A stretch of 64,000 nt of DNA from Pseudaeromonas sp963677375 (GTDB lineage: Bacteria > Pseudomonadota > Gammaproteobacteria > Enterobacterales > Aeromonadaceae). Each line of letters starts with the position of its first letter. Position 1 is the first letter of the stretch. Below are positions 27,090 through 35,176 of the stretch, in pieces. The stretch spans positions 1 to 64,000 of the forward strand of contig CAXXIF010000002.1 in assembly GCA_963677375.2 (NCBI GenBank), given 5' to 3'. Under the pieces are notes generated by a model. That model was not told where the DNA came from. It worked only from the letters and a program-made list of their open reading frames with translations, and made no database searches. A program made the translations under genes and the position numbers.

Positions 27090-29546
27090 TTAAACCTCCT
27101 GCTTCCAGTTCAAGGTCCGCAGCAGGTCAGCAAATACACCCGCCGCAGTCACTTCAGTCCCAGCCCCGTAGCCGCGCAGCACGAGAGGGATCGGTTGATA
27201 ATAGGTAGAGAAGAAAGCCAGGGCGTTTTCACCGTCCTTGACCTTGTAGAGCGGATCGTTTTCATCCACCGCTTTGATGGCCACCTTGCACTGCCCATCT
27301 TTGATGGAGCCGACATAGCGCAGGACCTGACCCCGAGCCTTGGCTTCAGCCACTTTGGCTGCAAACCAAGCATCCGCTTCCGGCAGACGACGGATAAAGC
27401 TCTCGGTATCGCCGCTGGCATCAAAGTCAGGCGGCAGCGCCTGCTCAACATCGACATCAGCCAGATCCAGTACCATACCGGCTTCCCGGGCCAGGATCAG
27501 CAATTTGCGCGCCACATCCATGCCACTAAGGTCATCACGGGGGTCCGGCTCGGTAAAGCCCTTGCCCTTGGCCGTCAGCGTCGCCTCGGAGAAACTCATC
27601 CCCTCATCCAGCTTGCCAAAGATAAACGACATGGAGCCGGAGAGAATACCGTCGAAAGCTTTCAGCTTATCACCGGCCTTGATCAGGTTTTGCAGATTCT
27701 CGATGACCGGCAAACCGGCGCCGACATTGGTTTCGTATAAAAACTTGCGGCGTGTCAGCTGAGCCGTTTTACGCAGCTCACGGTAGTAATCCATGGAGCT
27801 GGTGTTGGCCTTCTTATTGGGCGTCACCACATGGAAACCTGCCGCCAGGAAGTCGGCGTACTGATTAGCGACCGACTCATCAGAGGTGCAATCGACAATC
27901 ACCGGATTGATCAGATGGCTATCGTCCACCAGCTTCTTGACCGCTGCCAGAGTGAAGCCCTGCTGTGCCTCTTCGAGCAAGGCAACCGAATTGGCCAGGT
28001 CCAACCCATCACGGTTTAAGGCCAACTTGCGCGAGTTGGCGAGACCGACCACTCGCAGACCAATGCCTTGCGCCGCCAGAACCGGCTGCTGACGACGGAT
28101 CTGTTCCAGCAGAGCACCACCAACACCGCCCAACCCCACCAAGATCAGATCGATAAACTGCATACTGGTGAAAAAGTTCTGATGGCAGGCCTTGATGGCT
28201 TCATTAACCTTGCCCTTGGTGACAACCGCCGAGATAGAGCGCTCACTGGAGCCTTGAGCAATTGCCACCACATTGATGTTGCCCTGAGCCAGAGAAAGGA
28301 AGAAACGTGCAGCAACGCCCTTACTGGTACGCATACCATCACCCACGACCGAGATGATCGCCAGGTCGTGGCGCATTTCAATGGCCTCAAGCAGACCGGC
28401 TTTGAGTTCCAGCTCAAACTCTTCTTCCAGGATCTGATTCGCCCTGTCGGCATCATAGGTATGGATGCAAAAGCTGATGCTGTATTCCGACGAGGATTGG
28501 GTGATCAGAGTGATGGAAACGCCAGCTCGCGAGACGGCGGTAAAGATCCGCCCGGCCATGCCAACCATGCCCTTCATGCCGGGACCACTGACGTTGATCA
28601 TGGAGATACCAGCCAGATCGGAGATGCCCTTGACCGGTAACTCATCATCCCCCTGTTCGGCGATCAGTGTGCCTTCACCCTGTGGATTGAAACTGTTCTT
28701 GATGAGACAGGGAATATGGAATTGGGCAATCGGCGCTATGGTACGGGGGTGTAGTACCTTGGCACCAAAGTAGGAAAGTTCCATCGCCTCTTTATAGGAC
28801 ATGCGTTTGAGCAGCACGGCATCCGGCACTAGTCGTGGATCACAGCTATAGACGCCATCCACATCGGTCCAGATCTCACAACATTCGGCGCTAACACAGG
28901 CGGCCAGACAGGCGGCTGAATAGTCGGAACCATTACGACCCAACAGCACCAGTTCACCCTTCTCGTTACCACCGGTGAAACCCGCCATCAGATAGATGGC
29001 ATCCGCCTTGAGGGGCTCGGATTGGAAGCGGGCCCGGGAGACATCAATATTGACATGGGATTCGAGAAAACCACCCTCGGCCAACAGCAGCTTCACCGGA
29101 TCGATGAGGACCACCTCATGACCCCGCACCGCCAGCAACTCCTGCATGCAGGCGATGGATAATGCCTCACCGCGGCTGAGGATCTGCGCCTGGATGTTAT
29201 CCGGGCATTGCCCCAACAGCGTAATGCCCTGCATCTTGCGGCGAACACCGGCAAATTCCTCCTCCATGCGCGCCTTGAGCTTGCTGTCATCCAGAGCCGG
29301 ATACTTGCTCTTCAGCCCGGCAATCAGGCGGGTGAAGATCCCGTCGATCTCGGCCAGAGTCCCTGCAGCATCCAGACCACGGCTGGTTTGCTCAACCAAC
29401 GCCACCAAGTGGTTGGTCACCTTGGCCGGAGCCGACAACACCAATGCCACCTGAGCTTGTTGCTGGTTGTTGACAACAATGTCCGACACTCGCAAGAAAC
29501 GCTCGGCGTCAGCCAGCGAGGAGCCTCCAAATTTCAAAACACGCAT
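27090..29546 (-). CDS. thrA: Bifunctional aspartokinase I / homoserine dehydrogenase I
   Basis: An 818-residue fusion that carries out the first and third steps from aspartate to threonine. The aspartokinase domain begins MRVLKFGGSSLADAERF, with GFTGGNEKGELVLLGRNGSDYSAA. Two ACT regulatory segments lie around 320-460 (SGPGMKGMVGMAGRIF, ISVVGDGMRTSKGVAARFF). The homoserine dehydrogenase domain starts near 465 (LILVGLGGVGGALLEQIRR) and contains VTPNKKANTSSMDYYRELR. Of two near start codons, 29546 has AGGGAG six bases upstream; 29552 would have none. Preceded by the thr attenuator. Confidence 0.97.
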   Translation of the reverse strand: MRVLKFGGSSLADAERFLRVSDIVVNNQQQAQVALVLSAPAKVTNHLVALVEQTSRGLDAAGTLAEIDGIFTRLIAGLKSKYPALDDSKLKARMEEEFAGVRRKMQGITLLGQCPDNIQAQILSRGEALSIACMQELLAVRGHEVVLIDPVKLLLAEGGFLESHVNIDVSRARFQSEPLKADAIYLMAGFTGGNEKGELVLLGRNGSDYSAACLAACVSAECCEIWTDVDGVYSCDPRLVPDAVLLKRMSYKEAMELSYFGAKVLHPRTIAPIAQFHIPCLIKNSFNPQGEGTLIAEQGDDELPVKGISDLAGISMINVSGPGMKGMVGMAGRIFTAVSRAGVSITLITQSSSEYSISFCIHTYDADRANQILEEEFELELKAGLLEAIEMRHDLAIISVVGDGMRTSKGVAARFFLSLAQGNINVVAIAQGSSERSISAVVTKGKVNEAIKACHQNFFTSMQFIDLILVGLGGVGGALLEQIRRQQPVLAAQGIGLRVVGLANSRKLALNRDGLDLANSVALLEEAQQGFTLAAVKKLVDDSHLINPVIVDCTSDESVANQYADFLAAGFHVVTPNKKANTSSMDYYRELRKTAQLTRRKFLYETNVGAGLPVIENLQNLIKAGDKLKAFDGILSGSMSFIFGKLDEGMSFSEATLTAKGKGFTEPDPRDDLSGMDVARKLLILAREAGMVLDLADVDVEQALPPDFDASGDTESFIRRLPEADAWFAAKVAEAKARGQVLRYVGSIKDGQCKVAIKAVDENDPLYKVKDGENALAFFSTYYQPIPLVLRGYGAGTEVTAAGVFADLLRTLNWKQEV

Positions 29547-29561
29547 ACACATCTCCCTGTA

Positions 29562-29596
29562 ACGAAAAGGCCCGTACCTTGTGGGTACGGGCCTTT
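29562..29596 (-). terminator. thr operon attenuator hairpin
   Basis: A 13-bp perfect stem (AAAGGCCCGTACC / GGTACGGGCCTTT) with a 5-base loop, followed on the minus strand by TTTTCG. It lies between the leader-peptide stop (29625) and the thrA start (29546), as expected for transcription attenuation: stalling on Thr/Ile codons would prevent this hairpin. Confidence 0.93.
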
Positions 29597-29624
29597 GAAA
29601 TTTCTGAACCTGTTGTCAGTGCAC

Positions 29625-29702
29625 TCAGCAGCCCGCCCCGATACCACCCAAAGTGGTGTCGGTAATGGTAATTGTGGTGGTGCGGGTGATCACTGACAGC
29701 AT
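29625..29702 (-). CDS. thrL: thr operon leader peptide ThrL
   Basis: A 25-codon open reading frame just upstream of the attenuator. It starts ATG-CTG-TCA-GTG-ATC-ACC and has eight threonine and four isoleucine codons (Thr residues at 6, 8-10, 12, 14, 16 and 17), then ends GGIGAGC and TGA. This is the expected composition for sensing both threonine and isoleucine charging; E. coli ThrL has 21 residues with the same TTITITT-type run and GAG ending. The ribosome site is weak. It is too short for routine gene calling. Confidence 0.92.
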   Translation of the reverse strand: MLSVITRTTTITITDTTLGGIGAGC

Positions 29703-29737
29703 GTTGGAAATCGAACCTGAATGAATAAACGCCCATA

Positions 29738-29767
29738 CCAATACCGGATTGCCCTCCTCCCTGTCAA
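29738..29767 (-). promoter_or_regulatory. thr operon promoter
   Basis: Perfect -35 TTGACA (29767-29762), 18-base spacer, -10-like TATTGG (29743-29738), about 36 bases before thrL. The TGA in TTGACA is the stop codon of yjtD, so the promoter is embedded at the end of that gene. Confidence 0.7.
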
Positions 29768-30465
29768 TCTATTCTTGCATTCGCCAAGGCCTTGGCCAGA
29801 TCCTTGCACAGCAGATGTAACAGGTTCATATCCCGTTGTGCCAGCATGGGTATGCCATCCAGAACCCATTTCCTCAGTTTTTCATCCTGCGCCACACCGA
29901 TTACATCGAGTATTTGTTCTGATGTGTTTTGTAGCGCATGAACCTGCGCCAAAGCGGGTTGACTGGCATCCGACGCTGACGCCTCTTCATCCAGCAGTGT
30001 CGACAACTCGTAGGCGTAGAGCATGATGGCCTGACCCAGATTCAAGGAGGGATATCCCACACGCAAGGGTAGGTAACTGACCAGGTCGGCTTGTGCTAAT
30101 TGTGCATTGGATAGCCCGGACTCTTCACAACCAAACAGAATTCCGATGCGCTGTAACCCCTGTTTATTGCGGATCTGTTGACACACAGCATCTGGCGTCA
30201 GGTAGCGGTGGTGCTCTCCCCGTTGCCGTGCTGTAGTTGCAATGACGAGATCCAGATCCGCCAGAGCATCAGGAAGAGCAGCAAACTGCTGGGCTGTTTG
30301 CAGTAACTCCTGAGCACCATGAGCCACCCAATGAGCCTCTTCTCGGGTATGCACATCGCTGGCGACGATCCGCAGCCGGGAGAAACCCATGGTCTTGAGT
30401 GCTCGGGCCGCTGCGCCCACATTTTCCGGACGTGCCGGCGCCATCAGAATAAAAAACAGCTCCAT
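29764..30465 (-). CDS. yjtD: TrmJ-family tRNA/rRNA methyltransferase YjtD (LasT)
   Basis: The 233-residue SpoU/TrmJ-like SPOUT RNA 2'-O-methyltransferase has an N-terminal knot region MELFFILMAPARPENVGAAARALKTMGF, then GILFGCEESGLSN and the C-terminal knot LPLRVGYPSLNLGQAIMLYAYEL. The RNA target is not known with certainty. It sits between the thr operon and arcA, as yjtD does in E. coli, although arcA is separated by one extra gene here. Confidence 0.92.
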   Translation of the reverse strand: MELFFILMAPARPENVGAAARALKTMGFSRLRIVASDVHTREEAHWVAHGAQELLQTAQQFAALPDALADLDLVIATTARQRGEHHRYLTPDAVCQQIRNKQGLQRIGILFGCEESGLSNAQLAQADLVSYLPLRVGYPSLNLGQAIMLYAYELSTLLDEEASASDASQPALAQVHALQNTSEQILDVIGVAQDEKLRKWVLDGIPMLAQRDMNLLHLLCKDLAKALANARID

Positions 30466-30633
30466 ATCGATATCCTCCCCCCGCTGAGGCCGCCAATCTA
30501 GCGCCAGCCCGGACTGAATACCAGTCCGGCATTCCGTGGTATCGGCCTATTCCCCCGGAAAAATTCAATCCAGCTCACTGATCCAGGACTTCATGTGTGC
30601 CATGCTTATTTCCAAGTTATTGACAGGTCCCCC

Positions 30634-31134
30634 ATGAACAAACAAGGTTGCAGCTTCTTATTCTTCCTCGGCATGCTGGCTACGATGAGCCCGGCAGAGG
30701 CGGCTATAAGCCTGCTGGACCAAGGAAAAACAGCCCTCGGCGAGCATTTTTACGTCAGCCATTATGTCCCTTCGCTGCTGGAGCAGGATTTGTATGCTAA
30801 ACAGCGACTCGTGTACGACTGGCAATTTAGGGGGGGCTATCAGGACCACTGGAAAGGCTGGTACACCTTTTTTGAAACTGGGGCAGCCAAACCAGCCATT
30901 CAGGGAGTCAATACAGAGAGCTATCAGCTGAGTTCCGGCGTCGGCTATCACTGGAATGACAACCTCATTTTTTCGAGTGGCATGCGGCAGATTTTTGCCG
31001 AATCCCTGGATACCCAACTTGAATTCAGATCTACATTCCTCTTGAGTCAGGCACTCAGTATGCAGGCAGCTTACGGCCTCTCCAGCGAAGAGAGTTTGCA
31101 TCAGGTTGCCCTCGGTCTTGCCTACCGGTTTTGA
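30634..31134 (+). CDS. Small exported beta-barrel-like protein of unknown function
   Basis: No family was recognised. From ATG 30634 (MNKQGCSFLFFLGMLATMSPAEA) there is a typical signal peptide. The mature part of about 145 residues has alternating aromatic/hydrophobic strands (YQDHWKGWYTFFETG, YQLSSGVGYHWNDNLIFSSGMRQIF, LEFRSTFLLSQALSMQAAYGL). It ends in Tyr-Arg-Phe, with the C-terminal aromatic residue typical of outer-membrane barrels. The frame opens earlier at 30595, but that start would put 13 polar residues before the signal. The ribosome site is weak. Divergent from yjtD and upstream of arcA on the same strand, with 354 bases between. Confidence 0.7.
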   Translation: MNKQGCSFLFFLGMLATMSPAEAAISLLDQGKTALGEHFYVSHYVPSLLEQDLYAKQRLVYDWQFRGGYQDHWKGWYTFFETGAAKPAIQGVNTESYQLSSGVGYHWNDNLIFSSGMRQIFAESLDTQLEFRSTFLLSQALSMQAAYGLSSEESLHQVALGLAYRF

Positions 31135-31228
31135 GCCATATAGCTCCTTGCATCATCCCCTCGTCTATATGCCAACAAAAACAACAGCCTTGATTGAGCC
31201 ACGAGTACGGATGGCCTTGGGTTAAAAG

Positions 31229-31242
31229 TTGATATACATCAA
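31229..31242 (+). promoter_or_regulatory. FNR site upstream of arcA
   Basis: TTGATATACATCAA matches the FNR consensus TTGAT-N4-ATCAA at every defined base. It is centred about 259 bases before arcA. FNR activates arcA in E. coli, so anaerobic induction is likely here. Confidence 0.82.
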
Positions 31243-31256
31243 ACATAATCCCGATA

Positions 31257-31298
31257 GTTAACCTCATCCAGTTACCAACCATTGTTAACCGCCTGTTA
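31257..31298 (+). promoter_or_regulatory. GTTA direct-repeat array, possible ArcA-P sites
   Basis: Four GTTA motifs (31257, 31271, 31284, 31295) spaced 14, 13 and 11 bases apart lie between the FNR site and arcA. ArcA-P binds direct repeats of about 11 bases built on GTTA. A possible promoter (TTGTTA 31282-31287, 16-base spacer, TACATT 31304-31309) lies inside the array, which would suit autoregulation. Inference by pattern only. Confidence 0.42.
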
Positions 31299-31494
31299 CT
31301 TGATACATTCCTCCACGTCGTCTGAACCGCCCGCTATGAACAGGAGCGACCAAGTTCAGCGTAAGAATGAGAGCTCAGTGTCAGAATCATCCAAAAAAAG
31401 GCTTGCTGCAGCCGGCTGCTGTGAACTACTCATCGCCTTTATTGAAACGAAATGTTAAATTTTCTGTCAGTTTTTAACCTCCCGGATAATGTCC

Positions 31495-32217
31495 ATGCCA
31501 ACACCACAGATCCTGATTGTCGAAGACGAGCTCGTGACTCGTAATTCCCTTAAAAGCATCTTTGAAGCAGAAGGCTATGACGTGCTAGAAGCCAACAATG
31601 GCGATGAAATGCATGATCTCTTGTCGGACAATGATGTTGACCTGGTCATCATGGACATCAATCTGCCTGGGAAGAATGGCCTACTCCTCGCCCGCGAACT
31701 CCGTGAAAAAGGGCAAACCGGCCTGATGTTCCTGACGGGCCGGGATAATGAAGTCGACAAAATTCTAGGGCTGGAGATCGGCGCCGACGATTACATCACC
31801 AAGCCGTTCAACCCTCGTGAATTGACGATCCGGGCTCGTAACCTGCTCAATCGAACCATGCGGGGCGAGGATGCCGGTAGCGCAGCGACCGGACAGCTGG
31901 AGAACTACCGGTTCAACGGCTGGACACTGGACATCAACAGTCGCAGTCTGGTTAATCCGTCCGGTGAATCGTTTCGGTTACCGCGTTCCGAATTCCGCGC
32001 CCTACTGCATTTTTGTGAGAATCCCGGCCAAATCCAGACCCGAGCAGAACTATTACTGAAAATGACTGGACGCGAACTCAAACCCCACGACCGCACCGTG
32101 GATGTCACTATCCGCCGAATTCGCAAACATTTTGAGTCAATTCCCGATACGCCAGAAATCATTGCCACCATTCATGGTGAGGGATACCGCTTCTGCGGCA
32201 CGCTGGAAAGCGAGTAA
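31495..32217 (+). CDS. arcA: Aerobic respiration control response regulator ArcA
   Basis: The OmpR-family regulator represses aerobic genes when phosphorylated by ArcB. Receiver domain with Asp54 (VDLVIMDINLPGKNG) and Lys in ITKPFNPREL. The winged-helix DNA-binding domain is nearly identical to E. coli (LKPHDRTVDVTIRRIRKHFES, IATIHGEGYRFCG). ATG 31495 gives alignment with the E. coli N-terminus and better spacing from GGA than ATG 31489. Its kinase gene arcB is in the same window at 37-39.5 kb. A terminator follows. Confidence 0.97.
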   Translation: MPTPQILIVEDELVTRNSLKSIFEAEGYDVLEANNGDEMHDLLSDNDVDLVIMDINLPGKNGLLLARELREKGQTGLMFLTGRDNEVDKILGLEIGADDYITKPFNPRELTIRARNLLNRTMRGEDAGSAATGQLENYRFNGWTLDINSRSLVNPSGESFRLPRSEFRALLHFCENPGQIQTRAELLLKMTGRELKPHDRTVDVTIRRIRKHFESIPDTPEIIATIHGEGYRFCGTLESE

Positions 32218-32249
32218 TCCAGCAGACCGATAGTCATTAAGAGTCATCC

Positions 32250-32271
32250 CGGGGCGCCTGCGCCCCGTTTT
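32250..32271 (+). terminator. Intrinsic terminator of arcA
   Basis: CGGGGCG / CGCCCCG stem with a 4-base CCTG loop and T4. Confidence 0.88.
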
Positions 32272-32338
32272 CATTTCTGTAGCCTGGCCCCGTCATCTTT
32301 ATCCCTATGTACATATCCACTACGCTTTGCCTCAACCT

Positions 32339-32386
32339 TAGCTATTTTTTAGCTATCGATAGTAGCCATTTAGCCATCCAGACATA
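32339..32386 (+). promoter_or_regulatory. 8-base repeat array, candidate MetJ operator of metNIQ
   Basis: Five related 8-mers lie in line: TAGCTATT (32339), TAGCTATC (32350), TAGCCATT (32363), TAGCCATC (32371) and CAGACATA (32379). The last three are exactly contiguous. MetJ binds tandem 8-base met boxes (AGACGTCT consensus), and metNIQ is a MetJ target in E. coli. The match to consensus is partial, but period and location fit. Two more TAGCCA copies lie downstream of the promoter (32451, 32472). Confidence 0.55.
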
Positions 32387-32396
32387 AAAAAGTCCG

Positions 32397-32425
32397 TTGA
32401 CACAAACCAACGGAGACCCTAGCAT
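32397..32425 (+). promoter_or_regulatory. metNIQ promoter
   Basis: -35 TTGACA (32397-32402), 17-base spacer, -10 TAGCAT (32420-32425), about 85 bases before metN and immediately downstream of the repeat array. Confidence 0.75.
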
Positions 32426-32515
32426 CTTTTACCATGATTACTGGCCTATCTAGCCAGTTTGGCTGTGTTGTTAGCCATAACCAGTGACTGACGCCGCCAT
32501 TACTCGAGATTAACC

Positions 32516-33559
32516 ATGATTAAACTAAGTAAAATAGCCAAGACCTACGGCCAAGGGCCTCAGGCTGTCGTCGCCCTCAAACCGACTGACCTTGTGGTCG
32601 GTAAAGGCGAGATATTTGGCGTCATTGGTGCCTCCGGTGCCGGGAAGAGCACGCTGATCCGCTGCGTCAACCTACTGGAACGGCCAACCTCGGGCCGTGT
32701 CGAGGTCGATGGGATCGAGCTTACTGCGCTGGGCAACCAGGAGTTGACGTTGGCGCGCCGCAAAATTGGTATGATCTTCCAGCACTTTAATTTGCTCGCC
32801 TCCCGGACCGTATTTGACAATGTGGCCCTGCCGCTGGAACTGGCTGGTGTCAATAAAGCCCAGATCCAGCAACGGGTTACGCACCTGTTGGCGCTGGTCG
32901 GTCTGGATAGCCGGGCCCAGGCTTATCCCGCTGAATTATCTGGTGGACAGAAACAACGGGTAGCGATTGCCCGGGCCCTGGCCCCCGAACCCAAGGTTCT
33001 GCTGTGTGATGAAGCCACCTCGGCTCTAGACCCGCAAACCACTCAATCGATACTGGCCCTGCTCAAAGAGATCAATCTTAAACTGGGCCTCACCATTCTG
33101 CTGATCACCCACGAAATGGACGTGGTGAAAAGTATCTGTGATCGGGTTGCTATCATCAGTGCCGGTGAATTAATTGAGCAAGGCGAAGTTGCCTGGTTTT
33201 TTTCTCACGCCAAGACCCAACTAGCCCAAGACTTCATTCGTTCGACCATCCACTTACCGATCCCGCAGGAGTATCAGGCTCGTCTGCATCAGGAGTGGAG
33301 TGAGGGTCGCTGGCCCTTGCTCCGATTGGGATTTAGTGGCAATACCGTCGATGCGCCGCTCATCTCCCAGGCCAGCCGTCAATTCGGCATCGATGTCAGT
33401 ATTCTGAGTGCCGATATCGAGTACGCCGGTGGCGTCAAATTCGGCTTTCTGCTGGCCGAACTGGTTGCGACTCCAGATGCGACCCAGCAGACCATCCATT
33501 TTTTCCGTGAACACCAGATCCAGGTAGAGGTATTAGGCTATGTCCGCAGCCATGATTGA
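32516..33559 (+). CDS. metN: Methionine ABC transporter ATP-binding protein MetN
   Basis: The 347-residue ATPase powers D/L-methionine uptake. Walker A GASGAGKST, signature LSGGQKQRVAIARALA, Walker B VLLCDEATSALDP and the H-loop ITHEMD are intact. The C-terminal NIL domain (about 265-345; PLLRLGFSGNTVDAPLISQASRQFGIDVSILSADIEYAGG) binds methionine and gives transinhibition. It overlaps metI by 20 bases, so the two are translationally coupled. Confidence 0.97.
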   Translation: MIKLSKIAKTYGQGPQAVVALKPTDLVVGKGEIFGVIGASGAGKSTLIRCVNLLERPTSGRVEVDGIELTALGNQELTLARRKIGMIFQHFNLLASRTVFDNVALPLELAGVNKAQIQQRVTHLLALVGLDSRAQAYPAELSGGQKQRVAIARALAPEPKVLLCDEATSALDPQTTQSILALLKEINLKLGLTILLITHEMDVVKSICDRVAIISAGELIEQGEVAWFFSHAKTQLAQDFIRSTIHLPIPQEYQARLHQEWSEGRWPLLRLGFSGNTVDAPLISQASRQFGIDVSILSADIEYAGGVKFGFLLAELVATPDATQQTIHFFREHQIQVEVLGYVRSHD

Positions 33560-34193
33560 TCTGTTATTCCTGGCCCTTGGCGAAACCATCTTGATGGTCG
33601 CGGCCTCGGCACTGTTCAGTGCCTTGCTGGGCATACCGCTCGGTATCGCATTACATGTCACCAAACGCGGACAGATCCTGGCCCATCCTGCCCTGCAAAA
33701 ACTGCTCGGCACCCTGGTCAACGTGGGCCGTTCCGTGCCCTTTATCATTTTACTGGTGGCGATCATCCCCTTTACCCGTTTCGTCGTCGGAACCAGCATA
33801 GGTACCATAGCAGCCATTGTCCCGCTGACCGTCGGAGCCATTCCGTTCGTTGCGCGGTTAATTGAAGGCGCCCTGATCGAAGTACCTTTCGGTTTGCAGG
33901 AGGCCGCCCAAGCAATGGGAGCCAAACCCCTGCAGATCATCCAGAAGGTTTTACTCCCCGAAGCCTTGCCCGGGATCATCAATGCTCTGACCATTACGCT
34001 GGTAACCCTGGTGAACTATTCCGCCATGGCAGGCGCCATCGGGGGCGGTGGTCTGGGGGATGTCGGTATCCGTTACGGTTATCAACGATTTGACCCGGCG
34101 ATCATGCTGGTCACGGTTGTCATACTGGTATTGCTGGTCCAGCTGATCCAAGGATTGGGCGACCGCTTGGTCAAACGGGTCGATCATCGTTAA
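33540..34193 (+). CDS. metI: Methionine ABC transporter permease MetI
   Basis: The 217-residue inner-membrane permease has about five membrane segments and the coupling EAA loop (LQEAAQAMGAKPLQIIQKVLLPEALPGI). VNVGRSVPFIILLVAIIPFTR is typical of MetI. The start lies inside the 3' end of metN. Works with MetN and MetQ. Confidence 0.97.
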   Translation: MSAAMIDLLFLALGETILMVAASALFSALLGIPLGIALHVTKRGQILAHPALQKLLGTLVNVGRSVPFIILLVAIIPFTRFVVGTSIGTIAAIVPLTVGAIPFVARLIEGALIEVPFGLQEAAQAMGAKPLQIIQKVLLPEALPGIINALTITLVTLVNYSAMAGAIGGGGLGDVGIRYGYQRFDPAIMLVTVVILVLLVQLIQGLGDRLVKRVDHR

Positions 34194-34224
34194 CAACACA
34201 GGTTTATCACTACAGGAGGTTCCC

Positions 34225-35019
34225 ATGAAATATGTATTACCCGCCGCCGCCTTGCTTTCCGTATTCTTGATTTCAGGATGTGGCAAAAATGAGCAGGATA
34301 ACCATCTCAAGGTCGGCGCAATCGCAGGTACCGAGACACAAGTCATTGAAGTGGCAAAGCAGGTGGCAAAAGAGAAGTTCGGTCTGGAGGTCGAAATTGT
34401 CAGCTTTAGTGACTATGTCACCCCGAACGTGGCGCTGAATGATGGCAGCATCGATGTCAATGCCTTCCAGCACAAGCCCTATCTCGACGCCCAGATCAAG
34501 GATCGCGGTTACAAGCTAGTGGCCGTTGGTAATACCTTCGTCTATCCGATTGCCGGTTACTCCAAAAAAATCAAAACCATCGATGAGCTCAAAGCGGGTT
34601 CGCAAATCGCCGTACCGAATGATCCAACCAATCTGGGTCGCTCGCTGTTGTTGCTGCAACAACAGGGCATCATCAAGCTGAAGGCTGATGTCGGTCTGAA
34701 CGGTACCGTTCTGGATATCATTGAGAATCCGAAACAGGTCAAGATCGTCGAATTAGAAGCGGCGCAACTGCCTCGCTCTCTGGAAGATGTCGATCTGGCG
34801 ATCATCAACACCACCTATGCCTCGCAGATTGATCTGCTGCCAACCCGGGATGGGCTGTTTGTCGAGGATAAAGAATCACCCTATGTGAATCTGATTGTGG
34901 CGCGCGAAGACAATAAAGATGCCCAGAAGGTGAAGCAGTTCGTTCAGGCCTATCAAAGTGATGAAGTTTATAAAGCCGCACAGGAGTTGTTCAAAGGCGG
35001 CGTTGTCAAAGGCTGGTAA
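34225..35019 (+). CDS. metQ: Methionine-binding lipoprotein MetQ
   Basis: The 264-residue substrate-binding lipoprotein (NlpA family) has lipobox LISGCGKN with Cys19. The mature start reads LKVGAIAGTETQVIEVAKQVAKEKFGLEVEIV, followed by NVDVNAFQHKPYLD-type NlpA motifs. An AGGAGG ribosome site is just upstream. Last gene of metNIQ; a terminator follows. Confidence 0.97.
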   Translation: MKYVLPAAALLSVFLISGCGKNEQDNHLKVGAIAGTETQVIEVAKQVAKEKFGLEVEIVSFSDYVTPNVALNDGSIDVNAFQHKPYLDAQIKDRGYKLVAVGNTFVYPIAGYSKKIKTIDELKAGSQIAVPNDPTNLGRSLLLLQQQGIIKLKADVGLNGTVLDIIENPKQVKIVELEAAQLPRSLEDVDLAIINTTYASQIDLLPTRDGLFVEDKESPYVNLIVAREDNKDAQKVKQFVQAYQSDEVYKAAQELFKGGVVKGW

Positions 35020-35070
35020 TTGACAAGACTGTGCTGTGTAATTTTTAGTAAATGTGGTTAAAATCCACAG

Positions 35071-35100
35071 AAAGGCCACGAACGCGTGGCCTTTCTTTTT
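35071..35100 (+). terminator. Intrinsic terminator of metNIQ
   Basis: AAAGGCCACG / CGTGGCCTTT stem with an AACG loop, then a T-rich tract. Confidence 0.92.
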
Positions 35101-35176
35101 TTCAGCCGTTATTGTTGGGCCGAGAATGAAGAGCACGATAACTAACTAGAAATGCACAGAGACGGATGTTATTACC

